Below, piece after piece: positions 7,901 to 16,154 of a stretch of DNA of 64,000 nt. The stretch spans positions 992,001 to 1,056,000 of the forward strand of contig CANLQO010000001.1 in assembly GCA_947493335.1 (NCBI GenBank), read 5' to 3'. A model generated the notes under the pieces. The model did no database searches, had not been told where the DNA came from, and saw only the letters and a list, made by a program, of their open reading frames with translations. Every line of letters begins with the position of its first letter. Positions within the stretch are counted from its first letter, which is position 1. The DNA comes from an uncultured Paracoccaceae bacterium. Its GTDB lineage: Bacteria; Pseudomonadota; Alphaproteobacteria; Rhodobacterales; Rhodobacteraceae. The translations under genes were made by a program, and so were the position numbers.

Positions 7901-9132
7901 CGCGGCGGGTACTTTTGGTTGATGACGATATGGCTGTGCGCGAAGCGTTAGGCCAAACGCTTGAGCTTGCTGACTGCCAGCCGGTTCTGGCCGGATCCTT
8001 TGTCGCCGCCAAGGATCACATTACGCGCGCCTTTGACGGTATCATCGTCAGCGATATCCGAATGCCGGGACGCGATGGGTTTCACCTTTTGGACTATGCC
8101 GGTTCGGTTGATCCCGAATTACCGGTGATCCTTTTGACCGGTCAGGGCGATATTCCGATGGCGGTTCAGGCAATGGAAGCCGGGGCATTTTCATTTCTTG
8201 AAAAGCCCTGCGCGCCTGCGACCCTGATTGCGGGCGTTGAACGTGCAATGGAACAACGCAGTGTGGTGCTGGAAAATCGCCGCCTCAAATTGGAACTTGA
8301 AAGCGGTGATGCGGCAGCCCGCATGCTTTTTGGCACATCCATTCTTGCGCAGGAGCTGCGCGACAGGGTCCGGCAGGTGGCCCGCGCAGGCGCGGATGTG
8401 CTTGTGACGGGTGAGCCAGGCTCGGGAACGCCGAAAGTCGCGGAGGTCATTCATCTTCTTTCCGCGTCGGCGCGTCATCCATTCATCAAACGCAGTGCGG
8501 CGGCCATTGATGGCGCAGCACTGCGCGCTGCCTTGCAGCAGGCCGGGGCTGGAACGCTTTACCTTGATGAGGTTTGGGGCCTGTCGGATGAAGCACAGTT
8601 CGCGTTGCTTGATGCATTCGAGGCCGGTCAGTCGGCCCGTGTCGTCGCCGGTAGCACGCAGGATTTGCGCAAACTGGCCCGGTCCGGCGCGTTTTCACGC
8701 GATCTGGCGGTGCGACTTGACCTGATGCAAGTCCGGGTTCCGGCCTTGCGCGAACGGATGGAAGACGTCCCAGTGCTATTTGGCCATTACGTGGCGCAGG
8801 CTTGCGAGCAGGCCAATCTACCGATGCCCCCAATTACTTCAGAAGACATTGCGCGCCAAATGGCCAAGGAATGGCCGGGCAATGCGCGTGCGCTGATGAA
8901 TGCGGCAATGCGGTTTGCGTTGGGTGTCCAAGAGGATGCGCCGATGACGGGCCTTGGTCTGTCCGAACAGATGGCAAAGGTTGAACGCAGCCTTTTGATC
9001 GAAGCGTTGCGTCGCACGGGCGGCAACGCGACAGAAACCGCAAAGGCGCTTCAGGTGGCGCGCAAGACGTTTTATGACAAGCTGGCCAAGCACGATCTGC
9101 GGGCAGAGGATTACCGCCTGACAGAGGGGTAG
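7897..9132 (+). CDS. dctD: DctD-type response regulator with a degenerate AAA+ domain
   Basis: A 411-residue response regulator. The receiver domain has phospho-acceptor Asp53 in SDIRMPG and the FLEKPC lysine loop. The central NtrC-type AAA+ region (about 140-340) is incomplete: the Walker A reads GEPGSGTPK (172-180), with Thr178 where the lysine is expected, and the segment that normally carries the GAFTGA sigma-54 contact loop is absent, the sequence passing directly to the Walker B-like GTLYLDEV. Later parts (VPALRERMEDVP, EWPGNARAL) remain. The C-terminus has a Fis-type helix-turn-helix (NATETAKALQVARKTFYDKL). It overlaps dctB by 4 nt. It therefore probably binds DNA and is phosphorylated, but should not activate sigma-54 polymerase. 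Confidence 0.9.
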   Translation: MTRRVLLVDDDMAVREALGQTLELADCQPVLAGSFVAAKDHITRAFDGIIVSDIRMPGRDGFHLLDYAGSVDPELPVILLTGQGDIPMAVQAMEAGAFSFLEKPCAPATLIAGVERAMEQRSVVLENRRLKLELESGDAAARMLFGTSILAQELRDRVRQVARAGADVLVTGEPGSGTPKVAEVIHLLSASARHPFIKRSAAAIDGAALRAALQQAGAGTLYLDEVWGLSDEAQFALLDAFEAGQSARVVAGSTQDLRKLARSGAFSRDLAVRLDLMQVRVPALRERMEDVPVLFGHYVAQACEQANLPMPPITSEDIARQMAKEWPGNARALMNAAMRFALGVQEDAPMTGLGLSEQMAKVERSLLIEALRRTGGNATETAKALQVARKTFYDKLAKHDLRAEDYRLTEG

Positions 9133-9167
9133 TGTCACAGTGATTTTGCAGGCGTGAACGCTAACAC

Positions 9168-9185
9168 TGTGTGGGATCCCACACA
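9168..9185. promoter_or_regulatory. DctD-type operator upstream of dctP
   Basis: A perfect 18-bp palindrome, TGTGTGGGATCCCACACA, 36 bp after the dctD stop and 183 bp before the dctP start. From memory it closely resembles the rhizobial DctD upstream activating sites (TGTGCGG-type half sites), so it is assigned as the binding site of the adjacent DctD. Assignment rests on resemblance and position. Confidence 0.75.
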
Positions 9186-9198
9186 TACCGCGCGATAC

Positions 9199-9228
9199 TG
9201 GACATAAGCAGCGCCTTCAGTTTACCCT
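9199..9228 (+). promoter_or_regulatory. Candidate sigma-70 promoter of dctPQM
   Basis: A TGGACA -35-like hexamer (9199-9204), an 18-bp spacer and a weak TACCCT -10-like hexamer (9223-9228), starting 14 bp after the DctD-type palindrome. No TGGCAC-N5-TTGC sigma-54 promoter was found between the palindrome and dctP. The poor -10 would fit a promoter needing an activator. Confidence 0.35.
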
Positions 9229-9236
9229 GTAACGCG

Positions 9237-9267
9237 ATGAAAACAGGAGAAAAACATCCGTTTTCAT
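9237..9267 (+). promoter_or_regulatory. Hairpin in the dctP leader
   Basis: Arms ATGAAAAC (9237-9244) and GTTTTCAT (9260-9267) are perfect complements. After a one-base bulge the inner GGA/TCC also pair. It lies about 100 nt upstream of the true ribosome site of dctP and just after the proposed promoter, so it would form near the 5' end of the mRNA. A stabilising or regulatory role is inferred. Confidence 0.4.
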
Positions 9268-9368
9268 GGTCGAGTTCACAATTTTCTTGTTCCAGTTTTG
9301 GCGGTCACGTCTGATCGCTGCATCGGCGGCAACTCTGCTGCCACGTCTTTTATGGGAGGAGACACCAA

Positions 9369-10379
9369 ATGACCTTTTTGAAATCTGTGGCCGCAGCTGC
9401 GGCGCTTGCTGTGGCGGCGACAGCCACGACCGCACAGGCCGAGGGCTGTGATGAGGGCGAGATCGTCGTCAAGTTCAGCCATGTGACCAATACCGACCGC
9501 CACCCAAAGGGCATCGCGGCCAATCTGCTGATGGAACGGATCAATGCCGAAATGGACGGCACGATGTGCATGGAGGTTTTTCCGAACTCCACGCTTTATA
9601 CCGACGAGCAGGTGATCGAGGCGATGCTGCGCGGTGACGTGCAACTGGCTGCACCTTCGCTGTCGCTGTTTGAAAGCATCACCAAGGCTTACCGCCTTTT
9701 TGACCTGCCCTTCATGTTCAAGAACATCGAAGCCGTCGACGCATTTCAGGCCTCTGAAACCGGGCAGGCGATGAAAGATGCGATGCAGCGTCGTGGCCTG
9801 CAGGGTCTGCAGTTCTGGCACAACGGCATGAAGAACATCAGCGCCAATGTGCCGCTGGTCGAGCCGGGCGATGCCAACGGCCTGAAATTCCGCGTGCAGC
9901 CGTCTGACGTGCTGGTGGCGCAAATGGAAGCCTTGGGTGCTAGCCCGCAACCAATGGCCTTTGCCGAGGTTTATGGCGCGCTTCAGACTGGCGTTGTCGA
10001 CGGTCAGGAAAACACCTGGTCAAACATCTACGGCCAGAAGTTCTTTGAGGTGCAGGATGGCATCACTGAAACGAACCACGGCATTATCGACTATCTGGTC
10101 GTGGCTTCCGTTGATTGGCTCGACAGCCTTGATGCCGGTACACGCGATCAGTTTCTGACGATCCTGGATGAGGTCACACAAACGCGTAACGGTGAATCCA
10201 GCCGTGTGAACGCCGAGGCCAAACAAGCCATTATTGATGCAGGCGGCGAAGTGCGTCAGCTGACGGCTGAACAGCGGGCCGCGTGGGTTGATGCGATGAA
10301 GCCGGTTTGGGCCAAGTTCGCCGATGAAGTCGGTCAGGACAACATCGACGCCGCACAGGCGATCAACGCAAACTACTAA
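9369..10379 (+). CDS. dctP: TRAP transporter substrate-binding protein DctP
   Basis: A 336-residue periplasmic solute-binding protein that delivers C4-dicarboxylates (probably succinate, fumarate or malate) to DctQM. It has a Sec signal peptide of about 25 residues (ends TTAQA). Typical DctP segments include KFSHVTNTDRHPKG, LFDLPFMFKN, and the carboxylate-binding region GLKFRVQPSDV followed by FAEVYGALQTGVVDGQENTWSN. A strong GGGAGGAG ribosome site precedes the ATG. It is first in the dctP-dctQ-dctM set, behind a DctD-type operator, and is separated from dctQ by a 144-nt gap with a strong hairpin that may keep its mRNA more abundant than the membrane genes. Confidence 0.95.
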   Translation: MTFLKSVAAAAALAVAATATTAQAEGCDEGEIVVKFSHVTNTDRHPKGIAANLLMERINAEMDGTMCMEVFPNSTLYTDEQVIEAMLRGDVQLAAPSLSLFESITKAYRLFDLPFMFKNIEAVDAFQASETGQAMKDAMQRRGLQGLQFWHNGMKNISANVPLVEPGDANGLKFRVQPSDVLVAQMEALGASPQPMAFAEVYGALQTGVVDGQENTWSNIYGQKFFEVQDGITETNHGIIDYLVVASVDWLDSLDAGTRDQFLTILDEVTQTRNGESSRVNAEAKQAIIDAGGEVRQLTAEQRAAWVDAMKPVWAKFADEVGQDNIDAAQAINANY

Positions 10380-10400
10380 GGGATTGGGTGACGTGCGTGT

Positions 10401-10421
10401 CCCGGCACCTGACGTGCCGGG
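10401..10421 (+). promoter_or_regulatory. Intercistronic hairpin between dctP and dctQ
   Basis: A perfect 8-bp GC-rich stem, CCCGGCAC/GTGCCGGG, with a 5-base loop, extended by flanking GTGT and ACAC after a small internal loop. No T-run follows, so it is not a standard terminator. Such hairpins between binding-protein and permease genes commonly block 3' exonucleases or cause partial attenuation, giving excess binding protein. Confidence 0.55.
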
Positions 10422-10523
10422 CCACGACACCCCACCCACCATCCCTGACATCCGGGCCGGGTTTTGACCGCGTGGTTTACGGCCCGATGACACGACCACA
10501 CTGAAATGCGGGAGGGGCGACCG

Positions 10524-11231
10524 ATGGCACAGGCCAGGTCTGACGGCAACAAGCGTGCCATGGACACGATTGAAGAAACGGCAATTGCCGTACTTTTGGG
10601 CGGTATGACGCTTTTGACCTTCATCAACGTCATACTGCGCTATGGCTTCAACAGTTCTATCATCTGGAGCCTTGAGGTCGTGCTGGTGATGTTCGCCTGG
10701 CTCGTGCTTTTTGGTATTTCCTACGGGTTCAAGGTCACTGCGCATCTGGGTGTGGATGCGGTGACAAACTTGCTGCCTAAGGGGCCAAGGCGGATGCTGG
10801 CGCTGTTTGCCGGGGCGATGTGCATCGCTTACGCGGCACTGTTCCTGAAAGGTGCTTGGGACTATTGGGCGCCCTTCGCCGATCTGCCCAAGACCACGGG
10901 ACGCTGGTTCCCGACCGGTCTTGATTGGGACGCACGCACCTATGGGTATACTGAGACGGGTCAGATCCCGATCCCGTTTGACTGGCTCAAATCCTGGCTG
11001 GAACAAACCTTCAATTCTTATGAAGAGGGCGGAGAGCGCAAATTCGACAGCTACGCAAAATTGCCGGTGTTGGTACCTTACGTGATCTTGCCGATCTCTG
11101 CCGCTCTGCTGTTGTTTCGTGTCATTCAAGCCACCCTGCGGGTCTGGCGCGGCGACGCGGAAAGCCTGATCGTCAGTCATGAAGCCGAAGATGCGGTCGA
11201 GGAAGTCGCCGCCATGAACCGGGATAACTAA
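10524..11231 (+). CDS. dctQ: TRAP transporter small permease DctQ
   Basis: A 235-residue inner-membrane subunit, longer than the usual ~170 because of a ~75-residue polar insert (about 105-180) between the last transmembrane helices. Early helices include LGGMTLLTFINVILRYGF and LEVVLVMFAWLVLFGISYGF, the typical DctQ signature. The ATG at 10524 is selected because GGAGGGG lies about 7 nt upstream; an ATG 6 codons earlier would put that site inside the gene. The dctM start follows 2 nt after the stop, indicating coupled translation with its obligate partner. Confidence 0.93.
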   Translation: MAQARSDGNKRAMDTIEETAIAVLLGGMTLLTFINVILRYGFNSSIIWSLEVVLVMFAWLVLFGISYGFKVTAHLGVDAVTNLLPKGPRRMLALFAGAMCIAYAALFLKGAWDYWAPFADLPKTTGRWFPTGLDWDARTYGYTETGQIPIPFDWLKSWLEQTFNSYEEGGERKFDSYAKLPVLVPYVILPISAALLLFRVIQATLRVWRGDAESLIVSHEAEDAVEEVAAMNRDN

Positions 11232-11233
11232 TC

Positions 11234-12658
11234 ATGGAAGTCGTCATCCTTTTTGTCATGATCATCGGCATGTTGCTGGTGGGCATTCCGATCGCCGTCA
11301 GCCTTGGCATGTCATCGATCATCTTTCTTTTGGCGTTCTCGGACACTTCGCTCGCCTCTGTGGCGCAGTCGATCTATCAGGCGATGGCGGGGCACTACAC
11401 GCTTCTGGCCATTCCGTTCTTCATTCTGGCCTCGACCTTCATGTCGACCGGCGGTGTGGCCAAGCGGATTATCCGCTTTTCTATCGCCTGTGTTGGGCAT
11501 CTGCAGGGTGGTCTTGCCATTGCCGGTGTGCTGGCCTGCATGATGTTCGCGGCACTCTCGGGGTCGTCGCCTGCAACCGTGGTGGCAATCGGGTCCATCG
11601 TGATCGCGGCCATGCGGCAGGTCGGTTATACCAAAGAGTTCGCCGCAGGCGTCATCTGCAACGCAGGTACGTTGGGCATTCTGATCCCACCCAGCATCGT
11701 GATGGTGGTTTATGCCAGTGCCACGGATGTCTCGGTCGGGCGGATGTTTCTGGCCGGTGTGATTCCGGGCATTCTGGCCGGCACGATGCTGATGATCGCG
11801 ATCTATGTGATTGCACGCATCCGCAACATGCCCAAAGGCGAATGGCAAGGCTGGGGCGAGGTTGCGGGCAGTTTTCGTGATGCGGTCTGGGGCCTTTTGC
11901 TGATTGTGATCATCATGGGCGGCATCTATGGCCATCCCTGGATCAGCCTTGAGGGTGGGGTTAGCCTGATCTGGCAATCCGGTGCCTTTACCCCGACCGA
12001 GGCGGCCGCAGTTGCCGCAGTCTACGCTTTCTTTGTGGCGACGTTTATCTATCGCGACATGGGGCCCTTGGCCGCACGTGATGGCGGTGCGCCGGTGTCT
12101 TTGCTGCGCAAGCCTTGGGCGCTTGTTACGGCCTTCTTTCATCCGGATACGCGGCACACGCTTTTTGAAGCGGGCAAGCTGACAATCACCTTGATGTTCA
12201 TCATCGCCAATGCGCTGATCCTCAAACACGTGCTGACCGACGAACAAATCCCACAGCATATTGCGGGCGCAATGCTGGATGCCGGTCTGGGGCCGATCAC
12301 TTTCCTGATCGTCGTGAACGTCATTCTGCTGATTGGCGGGCAGTTCATGGAACCTTCGGGCCTGATCGTGATTGTGGCCCCATTGGTGTTCCCGATTGCG
12401 ATTGAGCTTGGGATTGATCCCATTCACCTTGGCATCATCATGGTGGTGAACATGGAAATCGGGATGATCACGCCACCTGTGGGGCTGAACCTTTTTGTCA
12501 CCTCCGGTGTGGCAGGTATGCCGATGATGGCTGTGGTCCGGGCGGCGCTGCCGTTTCTGGCCGTGCTGTTCGTGTTCCTGATCATGATCACCTATATCCC
12601 CTTCCTCAGCACTTGGTTGCCGACAAGCCTGATGGGGCCGGAGATCATTGTGAACTAG
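11234..12658 (+). CDS. dctM: TRAP transporter large permease DctM
   Basis: A 474-residue inner-membrane protein of about 12 transmembrane helices, the ion-coupled transport subunit of the DctPQM importer. Typical DctM segments are ALSGSSPATVVAIGSI and GTLGILIPPSIVMVVY near residues 105-160, and MEIGMITPPVGLNLFV near 410-425. It is a little longer than the ~430 residues typical of the family because of a cytoplasmic loop around residues 270-310. It closes the dct operon; a hairpin about 50 nt downstream probably terminates transcription. Confidence 0.95.
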   Translation: MEVVILFVMIIGMLLVGIPIAVSLGMSSIIFLLAFSDTSLASVAQSIYQAMAGHYTLLAIPFFILASTFMSTGGVAKRIIRFSIACVGHLQGGLAIAGVLACMMFAALSGSSPATVVAIGSIVIAAMRQVGYTKEFAAGVICNAGTLGILIPPSIVMVVYASATDVSVGRMFLAGVIPGILAGTMLMIAIYVIARIRNMPKGEWQGWGEVAGSFRDAVWGLLLIVIIMGGIYGHPWISLEGGVSLIWQSGAFTPTEAAAVAAVYAFFVATFIYRDMGPLAARDGGAPVSLLRKPWALVTAFFHPDTRHTLFEAGKLTITLMFIIANALILKHVLTDEQIPQHIAGAMLDAGLGPITFLIVVNVILLIGGQFMEPSGLIVIVAPLVFPIAIELGIDPIHLGIIMVVNMEIGMITPPVGLNLFVTSGVAGMPMMAVVRAALPFLAVLFVFLIMITYIPFLSTWLPTSLMGPEIIVN

Positions 12659-12708
12659 CGGTGGGGAATATGTGCGCACCGCGCAAGATATGCTGAGACT
12701 TATGGAAT

Positions 12709-12732
12709 GCGACGCCCTTGATTGGGCGTCGC
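12709..12732 (+). terminator. Terminator after dctM
   Basis: Nine perfect base pairs, GCGACGCCC (12709-12717) and GGGCGTCGC (12724-12732), with a 6-base loop. Further AATGC/GCATT pairing is possible after a short bulge. The U-tract is poor. It lies between convergent dctM and tpiA and may serve both strands. Confidence 0.6.
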
Positions 12733-12795
12733 TTGCATTGTGGGCACATGTTTCCTGCTGAAAGGCAATTCAGGCGGCATTAACCCATCCGGGGG

Positions 12796-13515
12796 TTATG
12801 CGTTTTCGAGCGCCGTGATGATCGGAGAAAAGTCAGCGGCCCTCAGACTTGCGCCACCCACCAGCGCCCCATCCACGTTTGGAACGGCGAAAATTTCTGC
12901 CGCGTTGGAGGCTTTGACTGATCCGCCATAAAGGAGCGGGATATCCTTGTCCGAGAGTTCGGCGCGGATATGGGCGTGGGCCTCTGCAATCTGATCGGTT
13001 GAAGGGACAAGTCCGGTGCCGATGGCCCAAACCGGTTCATAGGCAATGACCGTGTTTTGGGCGGTCGCCTCTGCTGGAACCGAACCAGCAATCTGAGCGC
13101 TGAGAACGGCAAGCGTCTCACCCGCCTCGCGCTCTGCCAGGGTTTCACCAATGCAAATCACCGCCGTCAGCCCGGCCGCATGAGCCGCGAGCGATTTGGC
13201 AGCGACGGTCGCGTTATCTTCGCCGTGGTCGGTGCGACGCTCTGAATGTCCGGTCAGACAAAAGGTGGCACCGGCATCTGCCAGCATAACAGCGGAAATA
13301 TCGCCGGTATGCGCCCCGGTGGTATTTACATGACAATCCTGGCCGCCAAGCGCGATTGCCCCGGCATCGGTAATCCGCGCCAGCAAAGTGGCGGGCGGGC
13401 AGATCAGAATGTCGACCTTTGGATCCTGATGCGCTGCGGCTATCGCAAAAAGCTCTGCAAGGCTGGCGGTTGTGCCATTCATTTTCCAGTTTCCGGCGGC
13501 GATCTTGCGTGGCAT
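12796..13515 (-). CDS. tpiA: Triosephosphate isomerase
   Basis: A 239-residue cytoplasmic TIM barrel interconverting dihydroxyacetone phosphate and glyceraldehyde 3-phosphate. Catalytic landmarks are NWKMN with the substrate lysine near residue 11, GHSERR with the electrophilic histidine, AYEPVWAIGTG with the base glutamate and flexible loop 6, and the phosphate-binding YGGSV. It is slightly shorter than the ~250-residue enterobacterial enzyme. It stands alone, convergent with dctM and divergent from the Fe(II)/2OG oxygenase gene, with a 75-bp gap. Confidence 0.97.
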   Translation of the reverse strand: MPRKIAAGNWKMNGTTASLAELFAIAAAHQDPKVDILICPPATLLARITDAGAIALGGQDCHVNTTGAHTGDISAVMLADAGATFCLTGHSERRTDHGEDNATVAAKSLAAHAAGLTAVICIGETLAEREAGETLAVLSAQIAGSVPAEATAQNTVIAYEPVWAIGTGLVPSTDQIAEAHAHIRAELSDKDIPLLYGGSVKASNAAEIFAVPNVDGALVGGASLRAADFSPIITALENA

Positions 13516-13590
13516 GAGACAGGTCCTTTCACTTCAGTTGCGGCTTTGGTAGCAAGCCGCGCAACGAACCGAAAGGCAGGAGTACCCGTC

Positions 13591-14499
13591 ATGATCCCCA
13601 GAATTGATGCCAAGGCGCTTTTGGCAGGCGATGCCCGCACCTTGGCTGATGTGGTTGTCGGCGCCACGGACATCGGGTTTCTGACCGTCCACAACACCCC
13701 CATATCTGCTGCACATGTTGAGAAGGTCATCGCGACCTATGCCGCATTTTTTCACCTGCCTGCGGCGCAAAAGGCGGCCTTTGACATGGCGCGGACCGGA
13801 TCAAACCGTGGTTGGGGGGCGCCGGGGTCAGAACAGGTCAACCCGGATGCCAATCCTGACTACAAGCAGGTTTTTGACTGTGGCACGACACTTGAAGCCG
13901 ATGACCCTGTCGCCGCCTTGGGGCTCTTGACCTATGCGCCCAACGTCTGGCCAGATCAGCCCACGGGGTTCGCGGACACCCTGCGGGGCTATTACGACGC
14001 CAGCACCGCCTTTGCACTTGAGCTTCTTTGCGCAATCGCCGGAGCCGTGGGCGAAGATGCCAGCTATTTTCGGGACAAATTTGCCCGGCCCATGGCGCTT
14101 TTGCGGGGGAATTTTTACCCCGAACGGCCAGCGGATGCCGGAGAGAAGGATTTCGGGATCGCAACGCATACCGACTATGGGTGTCTGACCCTTTTGGCCA
14201 CCGATGGGTCACCGGGGCTTGAGGTCCGCAAACGTGGCGGCGGCTGGATACCGGTAAGCGCGCCTCCCGGAGAATTTGTGGTGAATTTCGGTGAGATGCT
14301 GGAGATGTGGACTGCCCGCAAAATCGTGGCCACACCTCATCGGGTGGTGGGCACGTCGGCAGAGCGGATATCGGTGCCCCTGTTTTTCAATCCGTCGCAT
14401 GATGTCAATGTGGCGCCCGCCGGTGCTGCACCAATGACCGCCGTCGCGCATTTGGAGCGGCGCTATCAAGAGACTTACTTGCATCTGCAAAAGGCATGA
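13591..14499 (+). CDS. Isopenicillin N synthase-like Fe(II)/2-oxoglutarate oxygenase
   Basis: A 302-residue cytoplasmic oxygenase of the IPNS/2OG-Fe(II) superfamily. The N-terminal DIOX_N part (about 1-110) includes DIGFLTVHNTPIS. The double-stranded beta-helix domain carries the iron triad as HTD (in ATHTDYGCLTLL) and a distal His (TPHRVV), with the 2-oxoglutarate-binding RxS in ERISVPLFF. The ATG at 13591 follows GGCAGGAG; the longer frame upstream runs through the tpiA promoter region. No partner genes indicate the substrate. A beta-lactam role is not implied; most such bacterial proteins are uncharacterised. Confidence 0.9.
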   Translation: MIPRIDAKALLAGDARTLADVVVGATDIGFLTVHNTPISAAHVEKVIATYAAFFHLPAAQKAAFDMARTGSNRGWGAPGSEQVNPDANPDYKQVFDCGTTLEADDPVAALGLLTYAPNVWPDQPTGFADTLRGYYDASTAFALELLCAIAGAVGEDASYFRDKFARPMALLRGNFYPERPADAGEKDFGIATHTDYGCLTLLATDGSPGLEVRKRGGGWIPVSAPPGEFVVNFGEMLEMWTARKIVATPHRVVGTSAERISVPLFFNPSHDVNVAPAGAAPMTAVAHLERRYQETYLHLQKA

Positions 14500-14571
14500 C
14501 GCGGGGGCCGGTCAGGTGTCTGCAATCCTTATTCCTGACGATTCTGCCGCCGGGACAGCGCACCGCTGGCG

Positions 14572-15699
14572 TCAATACGCATAGCTGGATTTGAGGAGCG
14601 CCTCGGCGTATTCCTCTTTTGCGTTGCTGTCATAGACAACGCCGCCGCCGACATTCAGCGTGGCACTTCCGTCATCGCGGCAAACGACGGTCCTGATTGC
14701 GACGTTGAACTGCATCGCGCCGTTGGGATCGATCCATCCGATTGCGCCGCAATAGGCGCCGCGGGCTTCACGCTCTAACGATTGAATGATCTGCATCGCC
14801 CTGATCTTTGGTGCGCCGGTGATAGAGCCGCAGGGAAACAGCGCGTCAAAGATGTCGCGCACCGTCAGGTCAGGCAAAAGCTGCGCCACGACAAGCGACG
14901 TCATCTGATGCAAGGTCACATAGGTTTCGATGTCAAAAAGCTTGGGAACTTTGACAGATCCGATCTGAGCCAATTTGCTGACGTCATTCCGCAACAGATC
15001 AACAATCATCAGGTTCTCGGCGCGGTTCTTTTCTGAACCGTGCAGCCATGCTTTTTGCGCGGCATCATTTTGCGGTGTGTCACCGCGCGCGACCGTCCCT
15101 TTCATGGGTCTGGTTTGGAAATGGCCCGTTTCATCGACCGAAAAGAAGAGTTCCGGTGAACGGGACAAGATCGCCGGGCCACCAAGATCAACGAATGTTC
15201 CATAGGGTACCGGTTGCTTGGCTTGTAACGATTGGTAAAGCGCGAGTGGCGTTCCCGAATATCGCGCCTTCAGGGGGAACGTCAGGTTGGCTTGATAGAT
15301 GTCGCCCTGTGCGATCAGCTTTTGGACCTTAGCAAAGGCGACCGCATATTGCGCTTCATCCCAAAGGGGGGTCAGACCGGTCAGTTTTGCCTCGAGTGCG
15401 TCTCTTCCCGCTTTGGTCGGGCGCGGTGTGTCAAAAACGCCAAAGCACAGTAACGGCACAGGTCTGTCATCTGGCATCAAGGGATCAAGCTTGTGCGAGA
15501 ACATGTATCCCAACTCGTAACTCGCATAGCCGGCGAGCCAGTAGCCTTGCGCTTTTGCACGTTCAATCGCGGCAAAGGCTGCATCGACTTCATGCGGAGA
15601 AGTGGCCCGGATGATCTGAATTGGATCCGCGAAAAGCGTCGGCCCTGACAAGGGGCCATTGTCAAAGATGACCTTTCGACCGCCAGTCGTATTTTCCAA
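14572..15699 (-). CDS. pabB: Aminodeoxychorismate synthase component I
   Basis: A 375-residue chorismate-utilising enzyme that makes 4-amino-4-deoxychorismate for folate synthesis, using ammonia from a glutaminase partner (PabA, not in the window). The chorismate-binding domain fills the last ~260 residues, with QANLTFPLKARYSG, the MKGTVARG loop, RAENLMIVDLLRND and CGSITGAPKIRAMQII. The short N-terminus is typical of PabB rather than TrpE. The start lies 2 nt after the stop of the upstream Dabb gene. The lyase gene pabC, often fused or adjacent, is not next to it. Confidence 0.9.
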   Translation of the reverse strand: MENTTGGRKVIFDNGPLSGPTLFADPIQIIRATSPHEVDAAFAAIERAKAQGYWLAGYASYELGYMFSHKLDPLMPDDRPVPLLCFGVFDTPRPTKAGRDALEAKLTGLTPLWDEAQYAVAFAKVQKLIAQGDIYQANLTFPLKARYSGTPLALYQSLQAKQPVPYGTFVDLGGPAILSRSPELFFSVDETGHFQTRPMKGTVARGDTPQNDAAQKAWLHGSEKNRAENLMIVDLLRNDVSKLAQIGSVKVPKLFDIETYVTLHQMTSLVVAQLLPDLTVRDIFDALFPCGSITGAPKIRAMQIIQSLEREARGAYCGAIGWIDPNGAMQFNVAIRTVVCRDDGSATLNVGGGVVYDSNAKEEYAEALLKSSYAY

Positions 15700-15701
15700 G
15701 A

Positions 15702-15995
15702 TCAGAAATCCGCCGCAATTCGTAGATCACGTAGTGGGCGCACAATCGCGATGGCGTCTTGATAAAGCGGATGAGCCTTGTAGGCGGACAACGCATCTTG
15801 GTCTTCAAATTCGGCATAGACGACGACATCGACCTCGGTTGAAAGCGCATCGTCCCGGGTGTTTTGGCGCACCTCAAAGACCTTGGAGTGCGGGATATCG
15901 GCCAGTCGCGACAGGCCATCGACGATCCGGGGCACATCTTTCTGGTCCTTGGCGCTGAAGAAGACAACGTGCCGGATATAGCTGCGGTCTGCCAT
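15702..15995 (-). CDS. Dabb (stress-responsive alpha/beta barrel) domain protein
   Basis: A 97-residue single-domain protein of the Dabb family, a dimeric ferredoxin-like barrel. It starts with the typical IRHVVFFSAK strand and has the EVDVVVYAEFEDQDALSAYKAHPLYQD segment spread over the second half. Some Dabb proteins are small cyclases or decarboxylases, and no function can be assigned here. It is translated immediately before pabB with a 2-nt gap, so the two are co-expressed. Confidence 0.85.
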   Translation of the reverse strand: MADRSYIRHVVFFSAKDQKDVPRIVDGLSRLADIPHSKVFEVRQNTRDDALSTEVDVVVYAEFEDQDALSAYKAHPLYQDAIAIVRPLRDLRIAADF

Positions 15996-16154
15996 GAAAC
16001 CTCCGTGTGAAATCTGTGAAGATGACCTGTGATTCCGGCATTTACCTTCTCCGCGGTGGTTCTACCAGAGAAACCGAAGCGGGGCGTTTCCGTCTTTCAC
16101 GTACTTGAAGTCATCGCCAAATGACGGTGGTTCGGTTCAGGCAGCACTGGGATA

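Noticed and set aside
9186-9368. Search for a sigma-54 promoter before dctP
   Set aside because: No TGGCAC-N5-TTGC-like sequence was found between the DctD-type palindrome and dctP.
10020-11180. 386-codon open frame antisense to dctP/dctQ
   Set aside because: It spans two convincing genes on the other strand and has no family resemblance.
11312-12679. 455-codon open frame antisense to dctM
   Set aside because: Its translation is rich in His, Asp, Gln and Arg with no domain, as expected from the complement of a GC-rich membrane-protein gene.
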